A DNA stretch of 64,000 bases from an uncultured Clostridia bacterium (GTDB taxonomy: Bacteria > Bacillota > Clostridia > Christensenellales > CAG-138). The notes below the pieces were generated by a model. It was not told the origin of the DNA, ran no database searches, and saw only the letters and a list, made by a program, of their open reading frames with translations. Within the stretch, counting starts at the first letter, position 1. Each line of letters opens with the position of its first letter. The stretch covers positions 1-64,000 of the forward strand of contig CAMVMM010000012.1 in the NCBI GenBank assembly GCA_947168565.1. Direction: 5' to 3'. Shown one piece after another: positions 53,513 to 60,638 of the stretch. Both the position numbers and the translations under genes were made by a program.

Positions 53513-54073
53513 TTAAAGCTTTTGGATATCAACGAAATCCAGTTCGCAGGGCGCTTCCTTGCCAAACATCGAAAGCACCACCGTAACGGTTTGCTTTTCT
53601 GCGTCGATAGCCTGAACAACGCCTGTGAAGTTTTTGAAGGGTCCGGTGATAACGCGAACCGTTTCGCCGATCTCAACGTCGATCTTGAACTGGATGCGCT
53701 CAATGCCCATCGCCGCCACCTCCTCATCGGTGAGGGGGATGGGCTTGCTTCCGGGGCCGACGAAGCCGGTCACGCCGGTGGTGTTGCGAACCACGTACCA
53801 GGTGCGGTCGTTCATGATCATCTTGACCATAACGTAGCCCGGATACACCTTGCGCTCCACCGTGCGGGGCTTTTTCGAGCCCTCCTTGAATTCGGTAACC
53901 TGCTCCGTGGGGTACTTCACCTCGAGGATGAGGTCCTGAAGGTTGCGGTTGGCAACGGTCTTCTCAAGGTCTTCCTTGACCTTGTTTTCATAGCCGGAGT
54001 AGGTGTGGACAACATACCAACGGGCGTCCCGCGGGGTATCGTCCCCATAATGAGTCCTTACTTCATCCGTCAT
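53513..54073 (-). CDS. nusG: Transcription termination/antitermination protein NusG
   Basis: A 186-aa NusG. N-terminal NGN domain (RWYVVHTYSGYENKVKEDLE, PGYVMVKMIMNDRTWYVVRN, VTGFVGPGSKPIPL) and C-terminal KOW domain (GETVRVITGPFKNFTGVVQA). It binds RNA polymerase and links it to Rho or the ribosome. It stands between secE and rplK, as normal; 12 bp separate it from secE. Confidence 0.97.
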   Translation of the reverse strand: MTDEVRTHYGDDTPRDARWYVVHTYSGYENKVKEDLEKTVANRNLQDLILEVKYPTEQVTEFKEGSKKPRTVERKVYPGYVMVKMIMNDRTWYVVRNTTGVTGFVGPGSKPIPLTDEEVAAMGIERIQFKIDVEIGETVRVITGPFKNFTGVVQAIDAEKQTVTVVLSMFGKEAPCELDFVDIQKL

Positions 54074-54085
54074 GCGAGGACCTCA

Positions 54086-54352
54086 TTAACCGCCGAGCTT
54101 GATGGACGCAAGAGCGGAGATCGCGTTGCTGAAGATGAGATCGAGAACCCAGATGAGCAGCGCCATCAGCGCCACAAAGGCGATAACGGCAAGGGTGTAG
54201 TTGATGAGCTCCTTCCTGGTGGGCCAGGTCAGCTTCTTGGTTTCGGCAAAAACCTCTTTAACGTAGGTGCCGATGCCCTTGAACCAGTTCACGACCTTGC
54301 CGAAGAAGCCGGTTTCCTGCTTTTTAACAGCGGTTTCTGCATTCTTAGCCAT
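54086..54352 (-). CDS. secE: Protein translocase subunit SecE
   Basis: An 88-aa single-span SecE: VVNWFKGIGTYVKEVFAETK, the conserved KKLTWPTRKELINYTLAVIA and one C-terminal membrane helix (FVALMALLIWVLDLIFSNAI). It clamps SecY (encoded at 10.7 kb) in the membrane. AGGAAT-type ribosome site. Confidence 0.96.
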   Translation of the reverse strand: MAKNAETAVKKQETGFFGKVVNWFKGIGTYVKEVFAETKKLTWPTRKELINYTLAVIAFVALMALLIWVLDLIFSNAISALASIKLGG

Positions 54353-54366
54353 ACGGAATTCCTCGC

Positions 54367-54516
54367 TTACTTGGATTCCTTATGCAGAGTGTGCTTGCGG
54401 CAGAAACGGCAATACTTGTTCATCTCGATCCTGTCGGGATCGTTCTTCTTGTTCTTGAAGGTATTGTAGTTCCTCTGCTTGCACTCAGAGCATGAGAGTG
54501 TGATCTTGACGCGCAT
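54367..54516 (-). CDS. rpmG: 50S ribosomal protein L33, zinc form
   Basis: A 49-aa L33 with zinc ligands Cys9, Cys12, Cys36 and Cys39 (CSECKQRNY and CRFCRKHT). The true ATG at 54516 (MRVKITLSC) follows AAGGAGG; longer in-frame readings run into the structured leader. First gene of the rpmG-secE-nusG-rplK-rplA operon. Confidence 0.97.
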   Translation of the reverse strand: MRVKITLSCSECKQRNYNTFKNKKNDPDRIEMNKYCRFCRKHTLHKESK

Positions 54517-54540
54517 TTTAAGAGCCTCCTTGTTATTATT

Positions 54541-54655
54541 AGCTTTGAGAGAAGCGGAGCGGTAAAGCACCTTTGCCCGGCTCCCGAACGCTCGGAAGCC
54601 GCGCGGCAGCTCTCAAAGCTTCAACTCAAAATAAGCCCCCCGATACGGGGGCGTA
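54541..54655 (-). promoter_or_regulatory. Structured leader of rpmG-secE-nusG, candidate regulatory RNA
   Basis: On the minus strand AGCTTTGAGAG (54610-54620) pairs perfectly over 11 bp with CTCTCAAAGCT (54541-54551). Inside this closing helix, GCTTCCGA and TCGGGAGC form an 8-bp stem around GCGT (with one G-U pair), and AAAG/CTTT a small third stem, giving a multi-branch fold of 80 nt. The 5' end of the transcript (54637-54655) also has a GC hairpin, CCCCCGTATCGGGGG. The rpmG ribosome site comes right after the fold. No T-run, so control would be on translation or RNA stability. I do not know it as a described element. Confidence 0.6.
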
Positions 54656-54661
54656 CTGGTT

Positions 54662-54690
54662 ATTTTATCGCATGAAAGCGCGTTTGTCAA
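54662..54690 (-). promoter_or_regulatory. Promoter of the rpmG-secE-nusG-rplK-rplA operon
   Basis: On the minus strand TTGACA (54685-54690) and TAAAAT (54662-54667), 17 bp apart. The start would be near 54655. Between this and the methyltransferase gene (54691-54850) I see no other gene. Confidence 0.82.
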
Positions 54691-54850
54691 TGCTCTATCG
54701 GGCTTTTCGGGGATTTTTCAGCCAAAAAAGCGGATATATTTGTTTGATGAACGGGAAAAAAGAAGCTTTCCGCCCCGCCGCTTCCTATTCCGTATCGCGC
54801 CGCGCGGAAGTATCGCGGAGAGAGCGGAAGTGCGGCGCGGCACTTTAACG

Positions 54851-56425
54851 CTATTTCACCTTCAAAATAAATATCATCGGCGTAAGTCCGCCCGCCTCGG
54901 TGCGCCCTTGGGAAACGAGCTCGAGGTACGCTCTTTCGCGGATAAGCCTTTTTAAAAGGGTAAACTCCATGGTGTAGAGTATGGCGGTGCCGCCCTTTTT
55001 CAGCAGCCCCGGCAGCCTGTCAAGAAGCCCTGTATACAGCCTTTCGCAGGAGGAATGATCGCCCACGCGGTTGCCGAAGGGCAGGTTGCAGATAAGCTCG
55101 TCGTACGGGCGCTTCACCTCGAAGCGAAGTATGTCGTTGCAGATAAATTTTGCCTGCCTTATGCCGTATTTTAGCGCGGCGGCGTCCGCGTTCATCCGCG
55201 CCGCGTCGATCGCCTTATGCGCTATATCCACGCCCGTGAGCGAATCGCAGGGGGATAAAAGACCGCGCTCAATGAGCAGCGTGCCGCTGCCGCAGCAGGG
55301 GTCGATCACGCGCGCGTTCACCGTTAGATAATCCTCCGCAAAGCGGAGCACCGCCGCAGCAGTTGCGGGGTTCATGGAAGCGGGAATGCTTTCCTTTCTG
55401 TATGCAAAGCGCTCGTCCCGAACGGTGAAAAGCTTTAAATAAAGCCTTGCTCCGGCGGGGGTCTCCTCTATGCGCAGCTCCAGCTCGTAATCCGAGGGCG
55501 AGTTTATAAGCTCCCCGCCCGCATCGAGCGCATCGCGCAGGGCCCGTTTGAAGGACGTGGTGTCCTGCTCCTTCTTTCTTTCGCCGCGAAGCTCGATTCG
55601 GTAGCGGTACGGCGGCTCGCCCGCGTGGGTGCTCTTCATAAATTCGGGCACGAACGCGGCAAACGCTCTTGCCGCTTCCTCGGCAGTCAGCTTTTCAAGA
55701 GTGCCGACCGTGAAAAGCGCCTCCGAAAAGCAGCGGGCATTGAATAATCCCGCGTAATCCCCGGTTTTCACCTTCAAGCTGGCGCGGCGCTCGTCATAGC
55801 TTTCGATCCCAAGCTCCTCCAGCTCCCTTTGAAGCTGCACGGCAAGCCTGTCCGGCGCGGCAAGCTCGATTTCATACTCTCGATCAAGCCCGGTAAATTC
55901 GTGCTTTTCATGCTTCATGCAGGCGGCGCGGGCAAGCTTCAGCGCCTCGACCTCCTCCTCATAATGCTTCTTTTCGCTCTCGTCCGCAGGGGGCGCGGGG
56001 GAGTAGGCCGATAGCGCCGCCTCCGCCTTTTCGCCGCCGATCGAGCCGAGCGCAAGCAGAAGCGAGGGGCGCACAAAGCGCGTTTCCTCGGTTCTCAGCC
56101 GGTTGATGATAAGCTCCGCATCGTTTTCGCTCCTTGAAAACGCGCCGATAAGCCTTGCGGCGTTGCGCCGAAGCTTGGGGGATTCATGGCAGAGCGCCGT
56201 GCGAACCGCGTCGGTCAGCGCCGCGTTTTCGCTCATTTTTATAAGCAGGGGCTTGCTTTTTGCAAGGCGCACGAGCAGGGCGCTGCCAAGACCCTGCTCT
56301 ATGAAAAGCTCCGAGGCGTCCTTTAGAAGCGCGTTTTTGTCTATGCGCTCGTTCGATGCAAGCTCCGCAGAGCCGTTCGGCTTTTCAAGCGCTTTCAGTA
56401 TTTCTTCTTTGGTGAGTTTTTTCAT
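54851..56425 (-). CDS. RNA methyltransferase with N-terminal HEAT-like repeats
   Basis: A 524-aa protein. Residues 1-170 are helical repeats (LTDAVRTALCHESPKLRRNA), unusual for the family. Then comes the UPF0020/RlmKL-type SAM-dependent methyltransferase: DPCCGSGTLLIERGLL (SAM site, about residue 372), GVDIAHKAIDAARMNA and the catalytic-type NLPFGNRVGD. This group modifies guanosine in rRNA or tRNA; the exact target is unknown, and the classical THUMP domain was not clearly seen. AGGTTGT-type weak ribosome site. Confidence 0.85.
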   Translation of the reverse strand: MKKLTKEEILKALEKPNGSAELASNERIDKNALLKDASELFIEQGLGSALLVRLAKSKPLLIKMSENAALTDAVRTALCHESPKLRRNAARLIGAFSRSENDAELIINRLRTEETRFVRPSLLLALGSIGGEKAEAALSAYSPAPPADESEKKHYEEEVEALKLARAACMKHEKHEFTGLDREYEIELAAPDRLAVQLQRELEELGIESYDERRASLKVKTGDYAGLFNARCFSEALFTVGTLEKLTAEEAARAFAAFVPEFMKSTHAGEPPYRYRIELRGERKKEQDTTSFKRALRDALDAGGELINSPSDYELELRIEETPAGARLYLKLFTVRDERFAYRKESIPASMNPATAAAVLRFAEDYLTVNARVIDPCCGSGTLLIERGLLSPCDSLTGVDIAHKAIDAARMNADAAALKYGIRQAKFICNDILRFEVKRPYDELICNLPFGNRVGDHSSCERLYTGLLDRLPGLLKKGGTAILYTMEFTLLKRLIRERAYLELVSQGRTEAGGLTPMIFILKVK

Positions 56426-56487
56426 AAAACAACCTTTCGATCAGTCGGTTCTAAAGCGGGTTTAAAGCGTGCTGAATGCGATTTGTC

Positions 56488-56637
56488 CTATCCGTTCTCG
56501 CCCGTCAGCCGGCGGAATTTTTCCTCCGAATAGATGAGCTTCACGCAGTATTCGTTCGGCAGCGAAACGGTGCAGTCGTTTTTTTCGTCCGTTGGATCGT
56601 ATTCGCTTATTGCGATGGCGGAGTATAGAACGCGGTT
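56488..56637 (-). pseudogene. Truncated copy of the transglutaminase-like gene 3' end
   Basis: The minus strand reads RVLYSAIAISEYDPTDEKND, then CTVSLPNEYCVKLIYSEEKF and RRLTGENG before a stop at 56488. By eye about three quarters of the 48 residues match the C-terminus of the transglutaminase-like protein at 58885-59652 (RDLYSAAAISEYDPTDENND and so on). The similarity stops abruptly upstream, so the catalytic domain is missing and there is no start. It lies 2.4 kb from the intact gene, on the other side of the ECF sigma-factor module. Confidence 0.9.
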
Positions 56638-56755
56638 TTTTCAAGAATCAGCGCCGCTTATGCGGATAAAGGGGGGAATGCACTCAATCGCTTAAACCAC
56701 CCCATTCTATTAAACCATATAACGGCGCGAAAAACAAGCGCAGCAGCCGCCTTGC

Positions 56756-56793
56756 AAAAGAAAAAACGCGCGGCGCCGGGGGGCATCGCGCGT
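56756..56793 (-). terminator. Intrinsic terminator of the ECF sigma-factor module
   Basis: On the minus strand ACGCGCG and CGCGCGT (56766-56793) form a 7-bp GC stem with a GC-rich loop, followed by TTTTTCTTTT. It lies about 20 bp past the stop of the 405-aa protein gene. Confidence 0.85.
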
Positions 56794-56811
56794 CAGGGGG
56801 TGGATTATGAC

Positions 56812-58029
56812 TTACATTTTATAATCTGCGGCGTTTATCATCAGGGTATCCTTGTCGATATTTGAGCCGATAACCGATTTAAGCATCGAGCCGATGCCTT
56901 CCTCGCCGTCCGCGCCGTCGCCCGTGCTTATCGAGGCCACACCCGAGGCGATCATGCTCACCGCCTCCTCCTGCTCCTTGGTGCAGAGCACGTGGGCACA
57001 GTCCGAAATATGAAGCTTCTCCATTATGGTGTCCGCGTCCAGCTCCGGGCTGATGCACACGGAGGCGCAGTCGCTCACGTAAAGCCCGTTCGGATGCTTT
57101 TTCAGCATGGCGGGGCCGAGCTTGACCGAGGGGCGGTCGAAGATATAGCCCGCGTCGGGGTCGATGAGCTCAAGCTCATCGTAAACGCTCTTTATACCGT
57201 CGAAGGCTTCCTCAAGGTTCTTTGCGAGCCGCACGTTTCCGGTGGCAAAAAGGTATTCAAGCCCACAGAGCGCGTCAGCGTCCATGATGGAAACGTCGCC
57301 GCAAACTATCAGCCTGCCGCCGTGCTTTTTGATGGTTTTCTTCTCAAGCTCAAGGTCGCCCGTCACAAGGCGCGCGCCGTTCGGAACGGAAACAAGCTCC
57401 GTTTCCTCATCGGTGAGGGGGATAAGCTTTTCAAAAAGCCCCTCCGCCGCCACAAGCTTTTTTGCGGAAAAGCGGATGCCCTTTTCCGCGAGCCTGTCGA
57501 TATCGAGCGCATCGCTCAGCATATAGAGCGTGCCGGGGCAGTGGTAGAGCTTATTCGCGGCGCGGGCGATGAAAAGCGCGTCTATCTCGGTGTTTGCCTT
57601 CAAAATAACGGCGCCGTCCGGATAGTATTCCATCTTGCCGTTCGCGGTGATATTGTCGAGGCGACCCTTGAAGCTTCTCGGCAAAAGCGCCTTGCCGTTG
57701 ACCATGATCCTGTAATAGCTCTTTGCCGCCTCAAGGCTGCCGCTTTCGGCCGTGAGCTTGCCGTTCACGATAAGAAACACGCCGCTGCCGTCCGCGCCCT
57801 CGCATATCTCGTGACTTCCGTTCACGGTGCGAACGGAGATATCCTTCCCGCTCGGGACCTCGATCGTGGATGACACGTTGATAGCTACGGGGTATCGTCC
57901 CAAAAGCTCCCTTGCGCGCTCGTTCACAATGAGCAGCGCGGCGTTAACGGTGATGCTTTCAAAGCCGGAAAGGCTTTCCTCGGTAACCTCTCTTGCGTCG
58001 CACATGGCGGCGTTTATCATCTTTTTCAT
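56812..58029 (-). CDS. Unrecognised 405-aa protein next to an ECF sigma factor
   Basis: I do not recognise this protein. It has no signal peptide or membrane segment. The sequence alternates short beta-like strands with turns, several with a -VNG or -CGD turn (FLIVNGKLTAE, YRIMVNGKALL, RLIVCGDVSI, LYVSDCASVCIS), suggesting a beta-solenoid or repeat fold, somewhat like polymer-forming proteins, but this is a guess. It ends with a Gly/Asp-rich segment (SISTGDGADGEEGIGS). Its start is 23 bp downstream of the sigma-factor stop, so the two probably form one operon, and it may be the anti-sigma partner or the target of the sigma factor. AGGAGA-type ribosome site; an intrinsic terminator follows. 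Confidence 0.7.
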   Translation of the reverse strand: MKKMINAAMCDAREVTEESLSGFESITVNAALLIVNERARELLGRYPVAINVSSTIEVPSGKDISVRTVNGSHEICEGADGSGVFLIVNGKLTAESGSLEAAKSYYRIMVNGKALLPRSFKGRLDNITANGKMEYYPDGAVILKANTEIDALFIARAANKLYHCPGTLYMLSDALDIDRLAEKGIRFSAKKLVAAEGLFEKLIPLTDEETELVSVPNGARLVTGDLELEKKTIKKHGGRLIVCGDVSIMDADALCGLEYLFATGNVRLAKNLEEAFDGIKSVYDELELIDPDAGYIFDRPSVKLGPAMLKKHPNGLYVSDCASVCISPELDADTIMEKLHISDCAHVLCTKEQEEAVSMIASGVASISTGDGADGEEGIGSMLKSVIGSNIDKDTLMINAADYKM

Positions 58030-58052
58030 AAAATTATCTCCTTACAATTCGT

Positions 58053-58511
58053 TTATTGCCGAGCGAGCTTTTCTCTTAAGAGCCTTCGCGCACGGCTCAG
58101 CGCCGAGCGAACTCCGGCGGGCGAAAGTCCGTACTGCTGCGCAAGCTCCTTGGAGGTGTAGCCTTCAAAATACCGCTTTTTGAAAAGCTGTGAAAGCTCC
58201 GGCGGAAGCTCCGCAAGCAGAATCGCGGCTTCGACCTCGCAAATGCCGCCGTCCGCCGTATCCTGCGGCGGCTCAAGGTATTTCCTCTCCACGCTCTGCC
58301 TCCGGACGGCATCGTAGAAAAGATTGCGCGCAACCTTGTAAAGCCATGCCCTGCGCTGCCTCGCATCAAGCTCCTCAAGAGTGTCGAGGTTGGAAAGCGC
58401 CCTTAAAAAGGTCTCCTGCAGAAGATCCTCCGCAAAGCCCGTGCCTCCGCAAAGCGAGATGCAGTATCTCAGAATCTCCGTGCTGTGAACGGTGTAAAGC
58501 TCTGTTATCAT
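58053..58511 (-). CDS. ECF-type RNA polymerase sigma factor
   Basis: A 152-aa sigma-70 family protein with region 2 (YTVHSTEILRYCISLCGGTG, FAEDLLQETFLRALSNLDTL, RQRRAWLYKVARNLFYDAVR) and region 4 (LPPELSQLFKKRYFEGYTSK, ELAQQYGLSPAGVRSALSRA). No region 3. ATG at 58511 with AAGGAGG at 9 bases; a GTG at 58538 is less likely. No recognisable membrane anti-sigma factor follows; instead the 405-aa soluble protein and, upstream, an 81-aa membrane protein. An ECF-like AAC-N17-CGT pair lies upstream near 58545, weak evidence for self-activation. Confidence 0.9.
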   Translation of the reverse strand: MITELYTVHSTEILRYCISLCGGTGFAEDLLQETFLRALSNLDTLEELDARQRRAWLYKVARNLFYDAVRRQSVERKYLEPPQDTADGGICEVEAAILLAELPPELSQLFKKRYFEGYTSKELAQQYGLSPAGVRSALSRARRLLREKLARQ

Positions 58512-58574
58512 GGCGCGTTTCCCTCCTTGCTCGTTCACTCTTATAACGAATGAAAAGGAGAAAGTGTTTTTAAA

Positions 58575-58820
58575 TCACTTATATATTATTTTAAAGCGCA
58601 TTATGCCGACCTCTGCGCCCTGAACGTTCACAAGCTCGGCGCTTTTATAATGCCTGTATCGGAAAAATGCATACACAAGGCCCGGCAGACAAAGGAGGGG
58701 AAAAAGACCGAAGGCAAGCAGCCAAAACCATGCTTCGCCAAATATCACAGCGTTTGAACCGTCAGCGGAGAGAACGCGGAAAAAGACGATCACCGCTGCA
58801 ATGAGCTCATAAAAAAGCAT
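58575..58820 (-). CDS. Small two-helix membrane protein
   Basis: An 81-aa protein with two membrane helices (YELIAAVIVFFRVLSA; FWLLAFGLFPLLCLPGLVYAF) and a basic C-terminal end (RYRHYKSAELVNVQGAEVGI). It is not recognised. It stands between the transglutaminase gene and the sigma factor on the same strand; a link to the sigma factor is possible but not shown. Confidence 0.55.
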   Translation of the reverse strand: MLFYELIAAVIVFFRVLSADGSNAVIFGEAWFWLLAFGLFPLLCLPGLVYAFFRYRHYKSAELVNVQGAEVGIMRFKIIYK

Positions 58821-58884
58821 GGCGATAAAGCGTTCAAAGTATGCCGGTAATATCTCTCGGCGGTGTTCTCTTTCCTCATATTCC

Positions 58885-59652
58885 TTATTCCTCGTCCTCG
58901 CCCATCAGCCAGCGGAGTTTTTCCTCCGAATAGATGAGCTTCATATAGTAGTCGTTCGGTCTCGAAACGGTGTAATCGTTGTTTTCGTCCGTCGGATCGT
59001 ATTCGCTGATGGCGGCGGCGGAGTAGAGATCGCGGTATTCATCGGGGTATTCCATGAGCGCGGTCTTATCCGATAAAAGCCCGTATGCGCTTATTGGCGC
59101 GGTGTCGTAAAAAACATAGCCGTGTATAAAGTCCACAACGCCCCACCGGTTTTCATAGTACGCCTCGCAGACAACGTGTCCGTTGTATGCCCGCGTTGTG
59201 TCGATAAGATGCACTATCCTGCACGGTATGCAGAGGCAGCCGAGCAGCACCGCACCCACGCGCGCCATATCCGCGCACCAATCGGTGCCGCGCTCAAGTA
59301 TCTGCGCCTCCGTGCCGCCAAAGAGCATATCCTTGAAATCCACATCGTAGGAATAGGCGATCTTCCGCGTGAACTCGGCGGCGTTTTGTATCGTTTCCCG
59401 CTCGCTGCGCCCCGCGAATTGCTGCGAAAACTCAAACAGCTCGTGCTTTTGCATATCGTAGCGGCGCACGCTCGAATAAAGATACGGCGCGGAAGCATCG
59501 TCAAGCAGCGCCATCTCGCGCAGCAGCGCATGATCTATCGAGGCTGGGGAGTGCAGATCGTTTTCGAGCATAACCTTGCACGCCTTGCCGAATATCCCAT
59601 AGCCCTTTTTGAGCGCGGGGGAGCGGGTTTCTTTTTCGATATGATCCTTCAT
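58885..59652 (-). CDS. Transglutaminase-like cysteine peptidase-fold protein
   Basis: A 255-aa protein with the transglutaminase-like core: Cys126 (GTDWCADMARVGAVLLG), His159 (YNGHVVCEAYYENRWGVVD) and Asp174, the catalytic triad. There is no signal peptide, so it should be cytosolic. Such domains act as peptidases, peptide N-glycanase-like enzymes or crosslinkers; the substrate is unknown. Its start overlaps the stop of the 145-aa gene upstream by four bases. The C-terminal 48 residues are duplicated as a fragment at 56488-56637. Confidence 0.85.
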   Translation of the reverse strand: MKDHIEKETRSPALKKGYGIFGKACKVMLENDLHSPASIDHALLREMALLDDASAPYLYSSVRRYDMQKHELFEFSQQFAGRSERETIQNAAEFTRKIAYSYDVDFKDMLFGGTEAQILERGTDWCADMARVGAVLLGCLCIPCRIVHLIDTTRAYNGHVVCEAYYENRWGVVDFIHGYVFYDTAPISAYGLLSDKTALMEYPDEYRDLYSAAAISEYDPTDENNDYTVSRPNDYYMKLIYSEEKLRWLMGEDEE

Positions 59653-60086
59653 TTTTTAATCCTCCTTATCAGCTTTGAGAAAAAAGTTTCGCACTCTTGC
59701 TTTGGGTAATCCAAGAAAACGGTGTGCGGAACGCATATTTCGCCCCATATTTCGATAACGAAATGCTCGTCCTCTATGCTCGTCATGGGGTGGGAATCGG
59801 TAACGGCTATTTCGAAGCCGCTCACGGATATTTTTTCAAAATCCGCGCCGCACCCAAGCAAAACATACTGCACGCCCATGAAATGCACGAGCCCGTTTTC
59901 CGAATACATAGGGAAGGTTTCAAACGGCTTTTCGATATCCGCGCCGAGCGAAGCAAGATATTCGGCAAGCTCGGGATACGCCGCCTTGATATTCGCCGCA
60001 TAGTTTTGGCAGTCCTCGCAGGTGCAGAGCTGACCCTGTGCGGTTTCTGCATAGTATTCTTTTGTTTTTTCGATGTTTATCGGCAT
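59649..60086 (-). CDS. Hypothetical protein with CxCxxC motif, coupled to the transglutaminase gene
   Basis: A 145-aa soluble protein with an N-terminal CTCEDCQNY motif (about residues 21-29) that may bind metal, followed by YPELAEYLASLGADIEKPFE and FEIAVTDSHPMTSIEDEHFV. It resembles a small group of uncharacterised Firmicute proteins sharing CTC-x-x-C-QN, but I cannot name it. It overlaps the following transglutaminase start by ATGA, so a joint function is likely. Confidence 0.75.
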   Translation of the reverse strand: MPINIEKTKEYYAETAQGQLCTCEDCQNYAANIKAAYPELAEYLASLGADIEKPFETFPMYSENGLVHFMGVQYVLLGCGADFEKISVSGFEIAVTDSHPMTSIEDEHFVIEIWGEICVPHTVFLDYPKQECETFFSKLIRRIKK

Positions 60087-60136
60087 TGTCGGCTCTTAAC
60101 ACCTTTCTGCAGTGTCCTGTATACGAATAAAGCGGA

Positions 60137-60595
60137 TCAAAGCAAGTACAGATACAATAAAACCTCGCGCCCTTTTGCATTTTTATAAATATAGCCGTCC
60201 GTTTCAAAGCCGAGTTTTTCATGCAGGGCTTTGCTCGGCGCGTTTCCCGTCGAAACCTGATTGAGTATGAGTTTATAGCCGATTGCCGCGGCTCTTTCGA
60301 GCAAAAGCTTCATGGCTGCCGAAGCATAGCCCTTTCGCCGCTCGCCTTCGAATATCTCTATCCCAATGCTGGCGGCGCTTTTGCTGCGCTCATAGAGCGA
60401 AACGCTGCCAACCACCGCTTCGCCTGCGGTCAGCGCAAGCATTTCAAAGCGCTTGCCGTCGTACTTGCCGCATTGCCATTCGCGTATCAGTTCGCGGATG
60501 CTCTCAAGGATTTCGCAGGGGTATTGCTTTTGCCGGATTATCTCCGCGTCATCCTCGGTGAATGGGCGCAAGCTCATCGTTTCTTTGCTTTGCAC
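60137..60595 (-). CDS. GNAT-family N-acetyltransferase
   Basis: A 152-aa acetyltransferase of the RimJ/RimL-like type: SLRPFTEDDAEIIRQKQYP at the start, VVGSVSLYERSKSAASIGIE, the acetyl-CoA loop GERRKGYASAAMKLL and NAPSKALHEKLGFETDGYIY. The acceptor is unknown. It starts with GTG at 60595, six bases after AGGAGGT. Confidence 0.88.
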   Translation of the reverse strand: MQSKETMSLRPFTEDDAEIIRQKQYPCEILESIRELIREWQCGKYDGKRFEMLALTAGEAVVGSVSLYERSKSAASIGIEIFEGERRKGYASAAMKLLLERAAAIGYKLILNQVSTGNAPSKALHEKLGFETDGYIYKNAKGREVLLYLYLL

Positions 60596-60638
60596 AAAAG
60601 TACCTCCTATATATTTGCGACGATATCCACCGCATAAT

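Noticed and set aside
54541..54620. tRNA-like element upstream of rpmG
   Set aside because: The closing stem is 11 bp, and there is no GGTTCGAATCC-like T-arm or anticodon arm; it is treated as a leader RNA.
56462..56644. 60-codon minus-strand frame over the transglutaminase fragment
   Set aside because: It reads another frame; the frame matching the intact gene's C-terminus is the meaningful one.
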